Source: Pseudoalteromonas sp049257235 (GTDB lineage: Bacteria; Pseudomonadota; Gammaproteobacteria; Enterobacterales; Alteromonadaceae). Taken from it: a DNA stretch of 64,000 bases. Every line of letters begins with the position of its first letter. Position 1 is the stretch's first letter. Shown here piece by piece: positions 33,807-41,770 of the stretch. Made by a program: the position numbers and the translations under genes. Under the pieces are notes generated by a model, which worked only from the letters and a program-made list of their open reading frames with translations, did not search any database and was not told where the DNA came from. Location: contig NZ_JBMMUF010000006.1 in the NCBI RefSeq assembly GCF_049257235.1, positions 62,001 through 126,000 on the forward strand, given 5' to 3'.

Positions 33807-34508
33807 TTGGCTCATTTTTATTTCGAACATTCTCACTTGCTCATGCGTCGCTATCTCTTTGAGCTTCTTGTCGCTGAGCTTTCCATGCTCATCACGCACC
33901 CCATATTTAGCAGTGCCTATTTGAAAAACGAGGTCGGCCCCTCCTTCAAGGTGATATGGGCTCAGACCTCCCTCGCCAGTATTCATCCAGCAGCCAGCCT
34001 TTTTGGCGCCATGTGACAAGGCTCGTACCGCGCTTTTAGACAACGCGCCGTAACTCATACCAGAGATATTGAACACCTTGCTAGCATGAAAAGGAACTGG
34101 GCATTGGGGGCCAATAACAACTGCTTCAGGTTCCAACGCATCTTCCTCAAGAGTAGGAAACGCTGTATTCATGAACATAATCGTGCCCGTTGGATCGAGA
34201 CTGCGCGTCGAACCAAATGCCGAGGTTCTATCAAGATTCTTGGCAGCACGATAAACCCAGCTTCGCTCGGCACGATTGAAGGGCATTTCCTCGCGATCCA
34301 TAGCAAAGAAGTACTGCCGAAAAAACTCGCCCTGGCGTTCAAAGAAATAACGAAAACGACCGATCACTGGATAATTCCGCCGGATCGCATGGGAATGCTG
34401 AGTGACATCCACGACATACATATAAACGATGGCGACAGCGATAAAAGCAATAATGAGTAAAAAAATACCGGTAAGAATGTCGATGGCGTGAAGGATAAGC
34501 TCGCTCAT
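33802..34508 (-). pseudogene. FMN-binding glutamate synthase-family protein, 5' part (split by element)
   Basis: N-terminal 236 residues of the gene whose 3' part is at 14019-14798. The ATG at 34508 (MSELILHAIDILTGIFLL) follows AAAGGA nine bases upstream. Residues about 7-33 are one transmembrane helix, then the GltS domain begins (FNISGMSYGALSKSAVRALS, GEGGLSPYHLEGGADLVFQIGT). After MSQGA the reading frame runs into element DNA and ends as IHQK-stop, so the encoded product lacks the FMN-binding barrel's second half and should be inactive. Confidence 0.92.
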
Positions 34509-34734
34509 AGTCAATTGTCCTTTTGTACCTGATAAACTCAGAGTTACACAAGAAGTCTCAATTGACCAGAGCGACAGCACGGTCTTTTGCACCCAACCGC
34601 ACCAGATAAAGAGGTTAGCACAATTGTTGGCATTCGCTAGTTTTTGACGAAATAGCGAAGGTTTCTAAGGAGATAGGCGATTAAAATAGCACAATAGAGG
34701 TGCTCCGATGTGGCCCCGTGAGGCAAACATCGAA

Positions 34735-35040
34735 TCAATAATAACTGTTATTACCAAAGGACACTTCTAAGGTGTTGTCCGCCTCCCTCACCGGCTGCCC
34801 ACACATTTCGTCATACGCACTAGAGTGGCGCAGTGTCATGTGTTGGTAAGCAATGTGATCGAATAGTTTTTGTATGTGCAGCGGACTGTGGGCGGTAAGT
34901 GTGTTTCCCTTGTTATCTTTGACGTAGTACTCAACGTTGTTGACCACGACACTGACTTGATACAAGGCCATATCAACCGAATTAATAATCACTTTTTGTA
35001 AAGGTTGCAGCTCTATTAACTGCCCAAGTGTAATGCCCAT
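34735..35040 (-). CDS. DUF6482 family protein
   Basis: 101 residues from the ATG at 35040, preceded by a strong AGGAGGTG ribosome binding site; the longer frame from 35076 is not needed. MGITLGQLIELQPLQKVIIN is followed by a short beta-rich region and the HSSAYDEMCGQP signature seen in small gammaproteobacterial proteins annotated DUF6482. Cytoplasmic, function unknown. It stands alone next to the disrupted glutamate synthase-family gene. Confidence 0.75.
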   Translation of the reverse strand: MGITLGQLIELQPLQKVIINSVDMALYQVSVVVNNVEYYVKDNKGNTLTAHSPLHIQKLFDHIAYQHMTLRHSSAYDEMCGQPVREADNTLEVSFGNNSYY

Positions 35041-35174
35041 AGTGCACCTCCTATTGATACATATGGCACTACGCATTGAACACCTGAAATGATCAACCTA
35101 ACTGGCATTATTTTAATCAAGATTGGCGTCACTACCATGTTATGATGATGCTTCGTCTAATGTGTGTTGATCTT

Positions 35175-35897
35175 ATGACTAATCCCATTCGCCTTGCTAA
35201 ATACTTATCCCATGCTGGAGTATGCTCTCGTCGACAAGCTTCACGCTTAATCGACTCTGGGGTGGTATTTGTGAATGGCCAACCTGCCAATCATATTGAT
35301 CATGTTAGCGATGCCGACGCCATTGAAGTGGAGGGTCAGCTTCTGTCAGGCTTGGCAAAAAAGCGCTACTTTGCTTATCACAAGCCTGTAGGTATTGATT
35401 GCAAATTAAAACCACAAGACCCGCATAGCCTCATTCACCACTTACCCCCAGCACTGCGCACCTATCCCATTGGCAGATTGGACAAAGACTCCAGAGGATT
35501 ACTCATTCTCACCAATGATGGTGAATTATGTAATCTTCTTGCTCACCCTGATTTCAGTCATGAAAAAGAGTATTGGGTCGAAGTCGATAAGCCGCTCGAT
35601 AATCCGTTTTTCACTCAGATGCAAGCAGGAGTACCTGTGGACGGTGAAATAACAAAGCCCTGTATTTGCGAACCCATTACTGCAACCCGATTTAAAATAA
35701 TCCTCACCCAAGGGCGCAATCGTCAAATTCGTAAAATGGCTCGCTTTTGTGGTTATCGCGTCACGGATCTATTGCGAGTGCGCATAGGAGAGTACTCACT
35801 GGATACTGAACTCATTCCCCAAGGTACTTATGTTGAACTCGATAGCGCTGAGATCAATGTATTGAAAAAAGTAACAAGATTTCAAGATGGCACTTAG
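35175..35897 (+). CDS. rluF: RluF-like 23S rRNA pseudouridine synthase
   Basis: 240 residues from the ATG at 35175. The N-terminal S4 RNA-binding domain (RLAKYLSHAGVCSRRQASRLI) is followed by the RsuA/RluB/E/F catalytic domain with GRLDKDSRGLLILTNDG (catalytic Asp103) and the basic QGRNRQIRKMARFCGY segment. The HEKEYWVEVDKP and GVPVDGEITK details are closest to RluF (U2604 of 23S rRNA, with U35 of tRNA-Tyr as a side target) rather than RluB. A start 33 bp upstream is possible. Confidence 0.85.
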   Translation: MTNPIRLAKYLSHAGVCSRRQASRLIDSGVVFVNGQPANHIDHVSDADAIEVEGQLLSGLAKKRYFAYHKPVGIDCKLKPQDPHSLIHHLPPALRTYPIGRLDKDSRGLLILTNDGELCNLLAHPDFSHEKEYWVEVDKPLDNPFFTQMQAGVPVDGEITKPCICEPITATRFKIILTQGRNRQIRKMARFCGYRVTDLLRVRIGEYSLDTELIPQGTYVELDSAEINVLKKVTRFQDGT

Positions 35898-35967
35898 AGG
35901 CAATTGGAGATCCATTAGAGAACGCAGAGTATTCATTTAAAGTACAGGTCACAGATTTGAGAAAGTA

Positions 35968-35979
35968 TTGTATATACAA
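35968..35979. repeat. Palindrome TTGTATATACAA, copy 1
   Basis: Perfect 12-bp palindrome between the convergent rluF-like and MAPEG genes; identical copies lie at 47687-47698 and 50063-50074. It has the shape of a GntR-family operator, but this copy has no gene start next to it. Confidence 0.4.
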
Positions 35980-36014
35980 CCAAACTATAGAGTGCGACCG
36001 CCAAACCTTCAATC

Positions 36015-36056
36015 AAAGCAAGCACCTTTACCAAGGCGCTTGCTTTGTGGTTTTAA
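36015..36056. terminator. Probable terminator between convergent genes
   Basis: AAAGCAAGC (36015-36023) pairs with GCTTGCTTT (36038-36046), followed by GTGGTTTTAATTT. It lies between the convergent pseudouridine synthase and MAPEG genes and could serve both. Confidence 0.6.
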
Positions 36057-36061
36057 TTTAC

Positions 36062-36445
36062 TTATAGACTCAACGACATCATCGCAATGGGGCAAGCCAA
36101 TGACACTGCCCAAATAAGCGAGCGCATAAGGTGCCAGTCAAACCAATAGCAAACGCAGTAAAGTGCGCGACTGACGATATAGGTTATAGCCAAGCCATCA
36201 ATCCATGCGCCTTGCGTATTGGTACCTAACACCACAGCAACCGCAACAGAAAAAACAATAAGCGATTCAAAACTATTTTGGTGCGCGGCCAGCGCTCGTG
36301 CGCCAAAGCCTTTTAAAGACTGCTGTTGTGCTCGAGGATGGCGATTGTCATAACCCCCACTTTGCTGCTGTGCCAAAGCCAACGGCGCTTTGGCTAAATA
36401 AGGGATCACACAGGCAACTAACGCACACATTATCACGGTACTCAT
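36062..36445 (-). CDS. MAPEG family membrane protein
   Basis: 127 residues from the second of two adjacent ATGs. Four hydrophobic helices, the YDNRHPRAQ and AAHQNSFESLIVFSVAVA segments and the late SRALYCVCYWFD helix are typical of MAPEG proteins (membrane-associated eicosanoid/glutathione metabolism). Bacterial members are of uncertain substrate; some have glutathione transferase activity. Inner membrane. Confidence 0.88.
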   Translation of the reverse strand: MSTVIMCALVACVIPYLAKAPLALAQQQSGGYDNRHPRAQQQSLKGFGARALAAHQNSFESLIVFSVAVAVVLGTNTQGAWIDGLAITYIVSRALYCVCYWFDWHLMRSLIWAVSLACPIAMMSLSL

Positions 36446-36634
36446 CATAGTATTGTTCCTTGTTATTTTGTCTCATTGTGCGTTTCTTTACCGCTAAGCT
36501 CAATGATTCTTTTGCCCTGTAATTTCCTGTTTTGGTGAATTCCCATACAGCTAAACGTGTATTTAAAAGACAAAAAAGTTAATTTTTTGTAAATTATTTC
36601 TTGCATTTGTACCTGTTTGAACTATTTTCTGATC

Positions 36635-36649
36635 GGAGGTCACTCCTCC
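36635..36649. other. Small hairpin upstream of lipase-like gene
   Basis: GGAGG / TCACT / CCTCC, 38 bp before the hydrolase ATG. The GGAGG arm is a ribosome-binding-like word without a start behind it; the true site is AGGA next to the ATG. A 5'-UTR stabilising hairpin is possible. Confidence 0.3.
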
Positions 36650-36686
36650 AACCTGATAGATAAAATAACAATCAACAGGAATACAC

Positions 36687-37553
36687 ATGAAAACAAAACT
36701 ACTTTCACTGGCAAGCGCAATCGCGCTCGCTATCGGCATGAGCCAAAGTGCGCTCGCAGCACAGGGGGTCGCATTTGTGCACGGTACGGGAAACCAGTCC
36801 GATGCTTACAATGATTATTGGACAAGCAACTTCGTCAACACGGTACGCCAAGGGCTACCTAATACCAGTAACTACACGGTAATCAATTGCGATTTTGAGC
36901 AATATATGTGGACTGATGGTGCTGCCGGTTGCCTTGCTGGGCAGCTTACGAATTTCATCAACAATAAAAATATTACCGAGTTAACACTCATCACTCATTC
37001 TAATGGCGGCAATGTTGTCCGTTGGATCTTATCTAACCCAACTTGGGACAATCGTTACCCAAATATCATCACCAAAGTAAAACGCACTATTGCACTGGCG
37101 CCTTCAAGTGGCGGCACACCGCTGGCTGATGCGGTGGTAGCTGGCAATTCGTTTGAGCAAATCCTCGGGTGGCTACTCGGTTATGCCAACGATGCAGTTA
37201 AACAACAACAAGTCTCTTGGATGGCATCTTACAATGCACAGTGGCTCTACGGCACTCCCAATCGCCCGAGTTTACCTTCAACCTTTGAAACTGTGGTTGG
37301 CAGTGATGTCGACTCAGCGATTTGGGATAGCGATAGCTATTGTGGTGGCTACCAAAACCAAGTGGCATTGGAAACCACCCAAAACTGGTTAGACAATTGC
37401 TCAGATGGCTTTTTAAATTGCAGTTCACAGGCGCTAGCTGGTTCTGTTTGGTTTACTGACAAGTCACGAACCAAAGGCCGTGAACCACTGAGTCACCAAC
37501 AAAGCCGTCGCAATTGCTTCGGTCTTGGCGACATGTTAAAGAACCGCATTTAG
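36687..37553 (+). CDS. Secreted alpha/beta-hydrolase (lipase-like)
   Basis: 288 residues with a clear signal peptide (MKTKLLSLASAIALAIGMSQ, cleaved after ALA). The mature protein begins QGVAFVHGTGNQSDAY, an oxyanion-type loop, and holds the nucleophile elbow THSNGGN (Ser105), in which the first Gly of GxSxG is replaced as in several bacterial lipases. Several cysteines in the C-terminal half suggest disulfides. The next gene, 10 bp downstream, is another exported protein; co-expression as a pair is likely. Substrate unknown. Confidence 0.8.
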   Translation: MKTKLLSLASAIALAIGMSQSALAAQGVAFVHGTGNQSDAYNDYWTSNFVNTVRQGLPNTSNYTVINCDFEQYMWTDGAAGCLAGQLTNFINNKNITELTLITHSNGGNVVRWILSNPTWDNRYPNIITKVKRTIALAPSSGGTPLADAVVAGNSFEQILGWLLGYANDAVKQQQVSWMASYNAQWLYGTPNRPSLPSTFETVVGSDVDSAIWDSDSYCGGYQNQVALETTQNWLDNCSDGFLNCSSQALAGSVWFTDKSRTKGREPLSHQQSRRNCFGLGDMLKNRI

Positions 37554-37563
37554 GAGCACAACA

Positions 37564-38652
37564 ATGACAAAACTAATCCCATTTTGCGCTCTAGCACTTT
37601 TGGTGAACATCAGCGCACACGCAAATAACGAACAAACTGTGTATCAATATCCACAGGTACAACCCGCTGGCGAGGCGCTGCAATCCTTACACAAAACGAG
37701 TGTGGAATATTGGCAAACCGTGTCGGGTAAAGAACTTAAGACAGGCATTCCCGTATTTGTTAGCCAGAGCCAACACTTTATTCGCATCGCGCCGAGGGCA
37801 CATTTCGACAGCGGTGAGATAATAAAACCACAGAGCCTTGCCAGCAAAGCCTTTATCGCCAAAGACGCCGACACCCAAAAAGAGTTGTCTATACATGTTG
37901 TGGCTGAACAACAACACATGCGCGAAGCAGGCTTTGACGATGGCAGTGTCGGCATCAAACTAGCCAATATAAAAGCGCAAGGCCAAACATTGCTGCGCAC
38001 CAAACAGGCCCTCAATGACAATGATGAGTATCTAGTGCATGTGATTGAAAAAGGCTCGCGTCAGGCGCTCAAAGCAAATACGCAATTCACATTAGGACAA
38101 TATCAACAACGCCTAGATATCTCGCTTGATTTGGGTGATGCACCGCTCAAAAACGAGCAAGTAAAACTGCGGCTGCACAGCCCAGTAAGTGAGAAAGTCG
38201 ATGTCGCCTTTGATAATGGTGAAGCAGTGTTCGCTCAACCTTTAACTCACTTAGGAGCGGCTCAAGGTTACTATGAGCTTGAAGCGACTGTGACCACACA
38301 AATGAATGGCCAAACAATTAAACGTTCTGTACAAATGCCCTTTGTTTACAGCGCTCAGACCATAGTGATGGACACTGCTACCGTAACAGCGTTAGCGGAT
38401 AATCACTATCAGGCCATTGTGCCAGTGGAAGTTGAAATGCACGGCCGTTATGCAATTCGCGCAACCTTGCGCGGTCAAAGCAACAATGGCGACCCCATTT
38501 CAATTGCAACGGTGGAGGTAGCAAAAAACATCAGTAGTGCCGATCAATTTGTGCTGCCATTTACTTCCACACAAGCGGTCTACGGCCCTTATCAACTTGT
38601 TGATGTTGAACTCATAGATCAAACTCGCATGCTGAAATTTACACCTCAGTAG
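37564..38652 (+). CDS. DUF4785 family exported protein
   Basis: 362 residues with a signal peptide ending AHAN. Mostly beta-type sequence that looks like two or three immunoglobulin-like domains, fitting DUF4785. It begins 10 bp after the lipase-like gene and is followed by a strong terminator, so the two form a bicistronic unit. In other bacteria such proteins neighbour secreted hydrolases; a chaperone or surface-anchoring role is speculative. Confidence 0.7.
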   Translation: MTKLIPFCALALLVNISAHANNEQTVYQYPQVQPAGEALQSLHKTSVEYWQTVSGKELKTGIPVFVSQSQHFIRIAPRAHFDSGEIIKPQSLASKAFIAKDADTQKELSIHVVAEQQHMREAGFDDGSVGIKLANIKAQGQTLLRTKQALNDNDEYLVHVIEKGSRQALKANTQFTLGQYQQRLDISLDLGDAPLKNEQVKLRLHSPVSEKVDVAFDNGEAVFAQPLTHLGAAQGYYELEATVTTQMNGQTIKRSVQMPFVYSAQTIVMDTATVTALADNHYQAIVPVEVEMHGRYAIRATLRGQSNNGDPISIATVEVAKNISSADQFVLPFTSTQAVYGPYQLVDVELIDQTRMLKFTPQ

Positions 38653-38680
38653 CGCGTGTTGGTTTCTCGACACAACGTCA

Positions 38681-38706
38681 AGCCGGTGTTAAACACCGGC
38701 TTTTTT
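38681..38706. terminator. Rho-independent terminator, shared by convergent genes
   Basis: AGCCGGTGTT / A / AACACCGGCT with a T6 tail on the plus strand. The T-run overlaps the stop of the convergent acetyltransferase gene. Confidence 0.9.
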
Positions 38707-39175
38707 ACAACGCGATACGCATGAAGCGGCTGTGAGGGTCGTCGGTATAGTCAGCAAAAGGCGGGCAATCAACAAAGCCAAATTTTGTATACAACCGATG
38801 CGCAGACCCAAAGTACTCTTGTGTTCCTGTTTCTAAACTCACGCTCTGATACCCTTGTTCTTTGGCAAACTGCACCGCATGGGTGAGCAAGTGTGCGCCA
38901 ACGCCTTGATTTCTAAATTGCGCTCGGGTGCGCATAGATTTTAATTCTGCACTGCCACCATTTAGGTGCTTAAGGGCGACACAGCCAGCTAACGAACCGC
39001 CAATCCAAGCACTGAAAAAGGTAATTTCTGGCGCTTTAAGCGCTTGTACATTCAAGGCATGCACGCTTTCGGGTGGCGATGTCGCATGCATGTCATCTAA
39101 ATGTTCTTGCAACAAGGCTACCACTTCGCCACCGAGCAAATCATCCACTCTTATATCGATATTATTGTTTTGCAT
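38705..39175 (-). CDS. GNAT family N-acetyltransferase
   Basis: 156 residues from the ATG at 39175 (an ATG at 39202 is possible). The acetyl-CoA loop QFRNQGVGAHLL and the C-terminal YQSVSLETGTQEYFGSAHRLYTKFGFVDCPPF are typical of small-molecule or peptide GNATs of the YsnE type. Substrate unknown. It lies between the lipase pair and the NasR-like gene with no obvious functional link. Confidence 0.85.
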   Translation of the reverse strand: MQNNNIDIRVDDLLGGEVVALLQEHLDDMHATSPPESVHALNVQALKAPEITFFSAWIGGSLAGCVALKHLNGGSAELKSMRTRAQFRNQGVGAHLLTHAVQFAKEQGYQSVSLETGTQEYFGSAHRLYTKFGFVDCPPFADYTDDPHSRFMRIAL

Positions 39176-39211
39176 AGCGCTTATTGATTTAGTAATCATC
39201 ATTTATTTAGC

Positions 39212-40468
39212 TCAATTGGTATCAAAGCCGACTATCACCTTGTCGGCAACGTCCACAAGCTTCAAATTATGACTCATCGCTTGCTTTTGCAGTTCCCGAA
39301 ATGCTTGCTCTTCAGTAAACTTAAACTTCTGAATGATAAGCAATTTAGCGCGGTCTATTTTCTTCTGATCAGCAATTGCTTGCTTGGCATGAACAAGCTC
39401 CTCTTCCATGCGCGCAATATCGCGAGACTGCTCGCGTAATAAGTCATAAAAGGAATCAGGCGCGCGGCCATATTCCATGATATGAAGGTCTTGTGCATGC
39501 GGTTCTAATAATTGCGATACACATAAATTCATTGGCCCCTGGCGCGCTTCCATGGCTGCTATCAATGCTTGCTGGTCACCTAACTTTTGCTTCGCTTCAA
39601 TCACTTTATGTTGCGCAATGTCAGTAAGCTCTTGGGTCATCGCCTGCTCAATTCCTTGCATCTGATCCATACGCGCAGTCGCAATTTCAAACCAAATTTC
39701 ACTTAATCCAGCATCTATTGCGCTGCCTTCATCGAGCTTGTTGATCATTGCGCGTAAGTGCTCTAACTCATGCCATGCTTGATGCTCAACAAGCTCGTGC
39801 CACAGCTTCTGTTGGTGTGTACTTGCAAACTGCACAAATAATGAAAAATGATTCTGTTGTACCTGTTGTAATTGCGCTAAACGCTCACACAAGGCCTTAG
39901 TAAAGTACGTTTTTGTAAAACCAATAGCGCCCCATGCACGCTCTTGACCAGCAAACTCTTTACCCTGAATAAAGTTGAACAATGCAATAAGTTGACGACT
40001 AATCGCAGCATCATTAGCCACATCAGCTGCTTCGAAAATAACCGCTAATAAATAGGCAATCAATTGCGAAAAAGCCTGCGTAGATTCACTGGATGTGATC
40101 TTTAAATCACGGACTCGCTCCCGCAACTCTGGCAAATGGTCCAGCCCCTGCAGAGCAAACGTAATGCTATTAAGTAAACGCCCACTCGTACCATGATGTT
40201 TGTCGCTCAAGTAATCATTCAACAGGACCTGAAGCTGCTGTTGTGCTTGCTGGGCAAGTGCTATTTCTTCATTTCGCCGTAGCTCAAACCGATGCCCTGC
40301 AGAGGCAAGCCAAATATTGCTGCTACCGCGCTCCCGCTGCAAATAATGAATGGTGTCTCGCACCGCCGAAACGACACGACAATTAAAAGCCAGAGCTTGT
40401 AGGCTTGCTATCTCAGAGTGCTTGGCGGACAACAAAAACCGCCGAGTAATATGGCTACAATACTTCAT
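39212..40468 (-). CDS. nasR: NasR-like nitrate/nitrite-sensing antiterminator (NIT-ANTAR)
   Basis: 418 residues from the ATG at 40468. The long helical region with HYLQRERGSSNIWLASAGHRF matches the NIT domain (the RERG segment contributes to nitrate binding in Klebsiella NasR), a middle linker helix follows, and the last 60 residues (REQSRDIARMEEELVHAKQA, KIDRAKLLIIQKFKFTEEQAF) are an ANTAR RNA-binding domain. Known NasR proteins bind nitrate or nitrite and stop termination in nas operon leaders. It is divergent from the nitrite locus, whose leaders carry terminators. No good ribosome binding site is seen. Confidence 0.88.
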   Translation of the reverse strand: MKYCSHITRRFLLSAKHSEIASLQALAFNCRVVSAVRDTIHYLQRERGSSNIWLASAGHRFELRRNEEIALAQQAQQQLQVLLNDYLSDKHHGTSGRLLNSITFALQGLDHLPELRERVRDLKITSSESTQAFSQLIAYLLAVIFEAADVANDAAISRQLIALFNFIQGKEFAGQERAWGAIGFTKTYFTKALCERLAQLQQVQQNHFSLFVQFASTHQQKLWHELVEHQAWHELEHLRAMINKLDEGSAIDAGLSEIWFEIATARMDQMQGIEQAMTQELTDIAQHKVIEAKQKLGDQQALIAAMEARQGPMNLCVSQLLEPHAQDLHIMEYGRAPDSFYDLLREQSRDIARMEEELVHAKQAIADQKKIDRAKLLIIQKFKFTEEQAFRELQKQAMSHNLKLVDVADKVIVGFDTN

Positions 40469-40617
40469 GAAAATCACGGTCGTCAGATTTAAAAATAAGA
40501 GTGAACGCAAAATTCATGCCCCGATAGGTCTTAGCAATAAATTTAGTGAACCAAAGCAGAATCACTGACACTACCGTATTGCCGAGCACCTACTTGGCTC
40601 TCTTTGTGCCCTAATTT

Positions 40618-40757
40618 TGCACAAAAGCCGTGCACGATAGGGATCATATTGGTGCTTTTAGGTATAAATTATTTACTGCGCATGAAAGCCAACAGCTTTA
40701 AAATCACAATAAACCCATAAATATTAATGAATTAGCAATCATGGTATTAGTATTGCA
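40618..40757 (+). promoter_or_regulatory. NtrC-like site and sigma-54-like promoter
   Basis: TGCAC-AAAAGCC-GTGCA (40618-40634) has the half-sites and 7-bp spacing of the NtrC consensus. About 110 bp downstream, TGGTATTAGTATTGCA (40742-40757) has GG and GC 10 bp apart with TTGCA at -12, as for sigma-54. Transcription would start near 40768. Nitrogen-limitation control of the nitrite locus is inferred. Confidence 0.6.
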
Positions 40758-40768
40758 CTGTTGTTAAT

Positions 40769-40857
40769 ACTGTAGAGCAACAGTTCTCAATAAATTGCAT
40801 AGGATAAAGACGTCCACACCAGCTTTTTACTACAAAAGGCGGTTGGGCGTTTTTTTT
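40769..40857 (+). promoter_or_regulatory. NasR-type leader: hexaloop hairpin and attenuator
   Basis: At the predicted 5' end, ACTGT-AGAGCA-ACAGT (40769-40784) is a hairpin with a six-base loop having A1 and G4, the known ANTAR recognition pattern. A terminator follows: CGTCCACACC...GGTTGGGCG and a T8 run (40811-40857). A second hexaloop hairpin was not found. Confidence 0.6.
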
Positions 40858-40914
40858 GTGCTTAATTTGAGGCGTTGACCTGCAATTTCAACACGATAAC
40901 TAGAGGTGAATGAG

Positions 40915-41766
40915 ATGGCTTACTTACTACCTACAGAATTTGTAACCAAAATGGTCGACGCGGGTGAATCAAAAGTTTACATGTCGACAAGAGATACATT
41001 GATCCGTGCATTTATGGCTGGCGCCATTCTTGCTCTGGCAGCAGTTTTTGCGATCACAGTCGCAGTTAAAACCGGCAGCTTACTACTAGGGGCGGTACTA
41101 TTCCCTGTTGGATTTTGCATGCTTTATTTGATGGGCTTTGACTTACTTACTGGGGTATTTGTGCTCACCCCACTGGCCTGGCTTGCTCGAAGACCTGGTG
41201 TAGACATCCCACAAATACTACGCAACTGGGGTCTTGTCTTTGTTGGAAACTTTGCCGGTGCACTGACCGTTGCCTTCATGATGGCTTTTGTATTCACCTA
41301 TGGCTTTAACATTGAAGGTGGAGCAATAGCAGAAAAAGTGTCTGGTATCGGTGAGGCACGCACTTTGGGTTACGCCGAATATGGCGTCAGTGGCTGGTTG
41401 ACGATTTTCATTCGCGGCATGCTGTGTAACTGGATGGTGTCAATGGGCGTGGTTGGAGCAATGATTTCAACCCACGTCAGTGGCAAAGTGTTAGCGATGT
41501 GGATGCCAATCATGCTGTTTTTCTTCATGGGCTTTGAACATTCTGTTGTTAATATGTTCTTGTTCCCATTTGCAATCATCATGGGTGGTGACTTCTCGGT
41601 AATGGATTACCTGGTGTGGAACGAGATCCCAACAGCACTTGGCAACTTGGTGGGCGGCCTCGCCTTTACTGGTTTAACGCTGTACTCAACACACTACCGC
41701 ACAGCACCTAAGCGTCAGTTAACGAGTAACACTGCCACGACAGCAGCCCCCGTTAGCGCAGGTTAA
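40915..41766 (+). CDS. nirC: Formate/nitrite transporter family protein (NirC-like)
   Basis: 283 residues, six hydrophobic segments, FNT family. The ATG at 40915 is chosen because AGAGGTG lies seven bases upstream; an in-frame GTG at 40906 overlaps that site. The first gene of the nitrite operon behind a NtrC/sigma-54-like promoter and attenuator, four bases before the PP2C-kinase gene. Import of nitrite for assimilation is the likely role; formate cannot be excluded from sequence. Confidence 0.88.
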   Translation: MAYLLPTEFVTKMVDAGESKVYMSTRDTLIRAFMAGAILALAAVFAITVAVKTGSLLLGAVLFPVGFCMLYLMGFDLLTGVFVLTPLAWLARRPGVDIPQILRNWGLVFVGNFAGALTVAFMMAFVFTYGFNIEGGAIAEKVSGIGEARTLGYAEYGVSGWLTIFIRGMLCNWMVSMGVVGAMISTHVSGKVLAMWMPIMLFFFMGFEHSVVNMFLFPFAIIMGGDFSVMDYLVWNEIPTALGNLVGGLAFTGLTLYSTHYRTAPKRQLTSNTATTAAPVSAG

Positions 41767-41770
41767 GCTC

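Noticed and set aside
40594..40610. A sigma-54-like word TTGGCTCTCTTTGTGC upstream of the FNT gene
   Set aside because: GG and GC spacing is right, but the -12 lacks TTGC and it lies upstream of the NtrC-like site; the word at 40742-40757 fits better.
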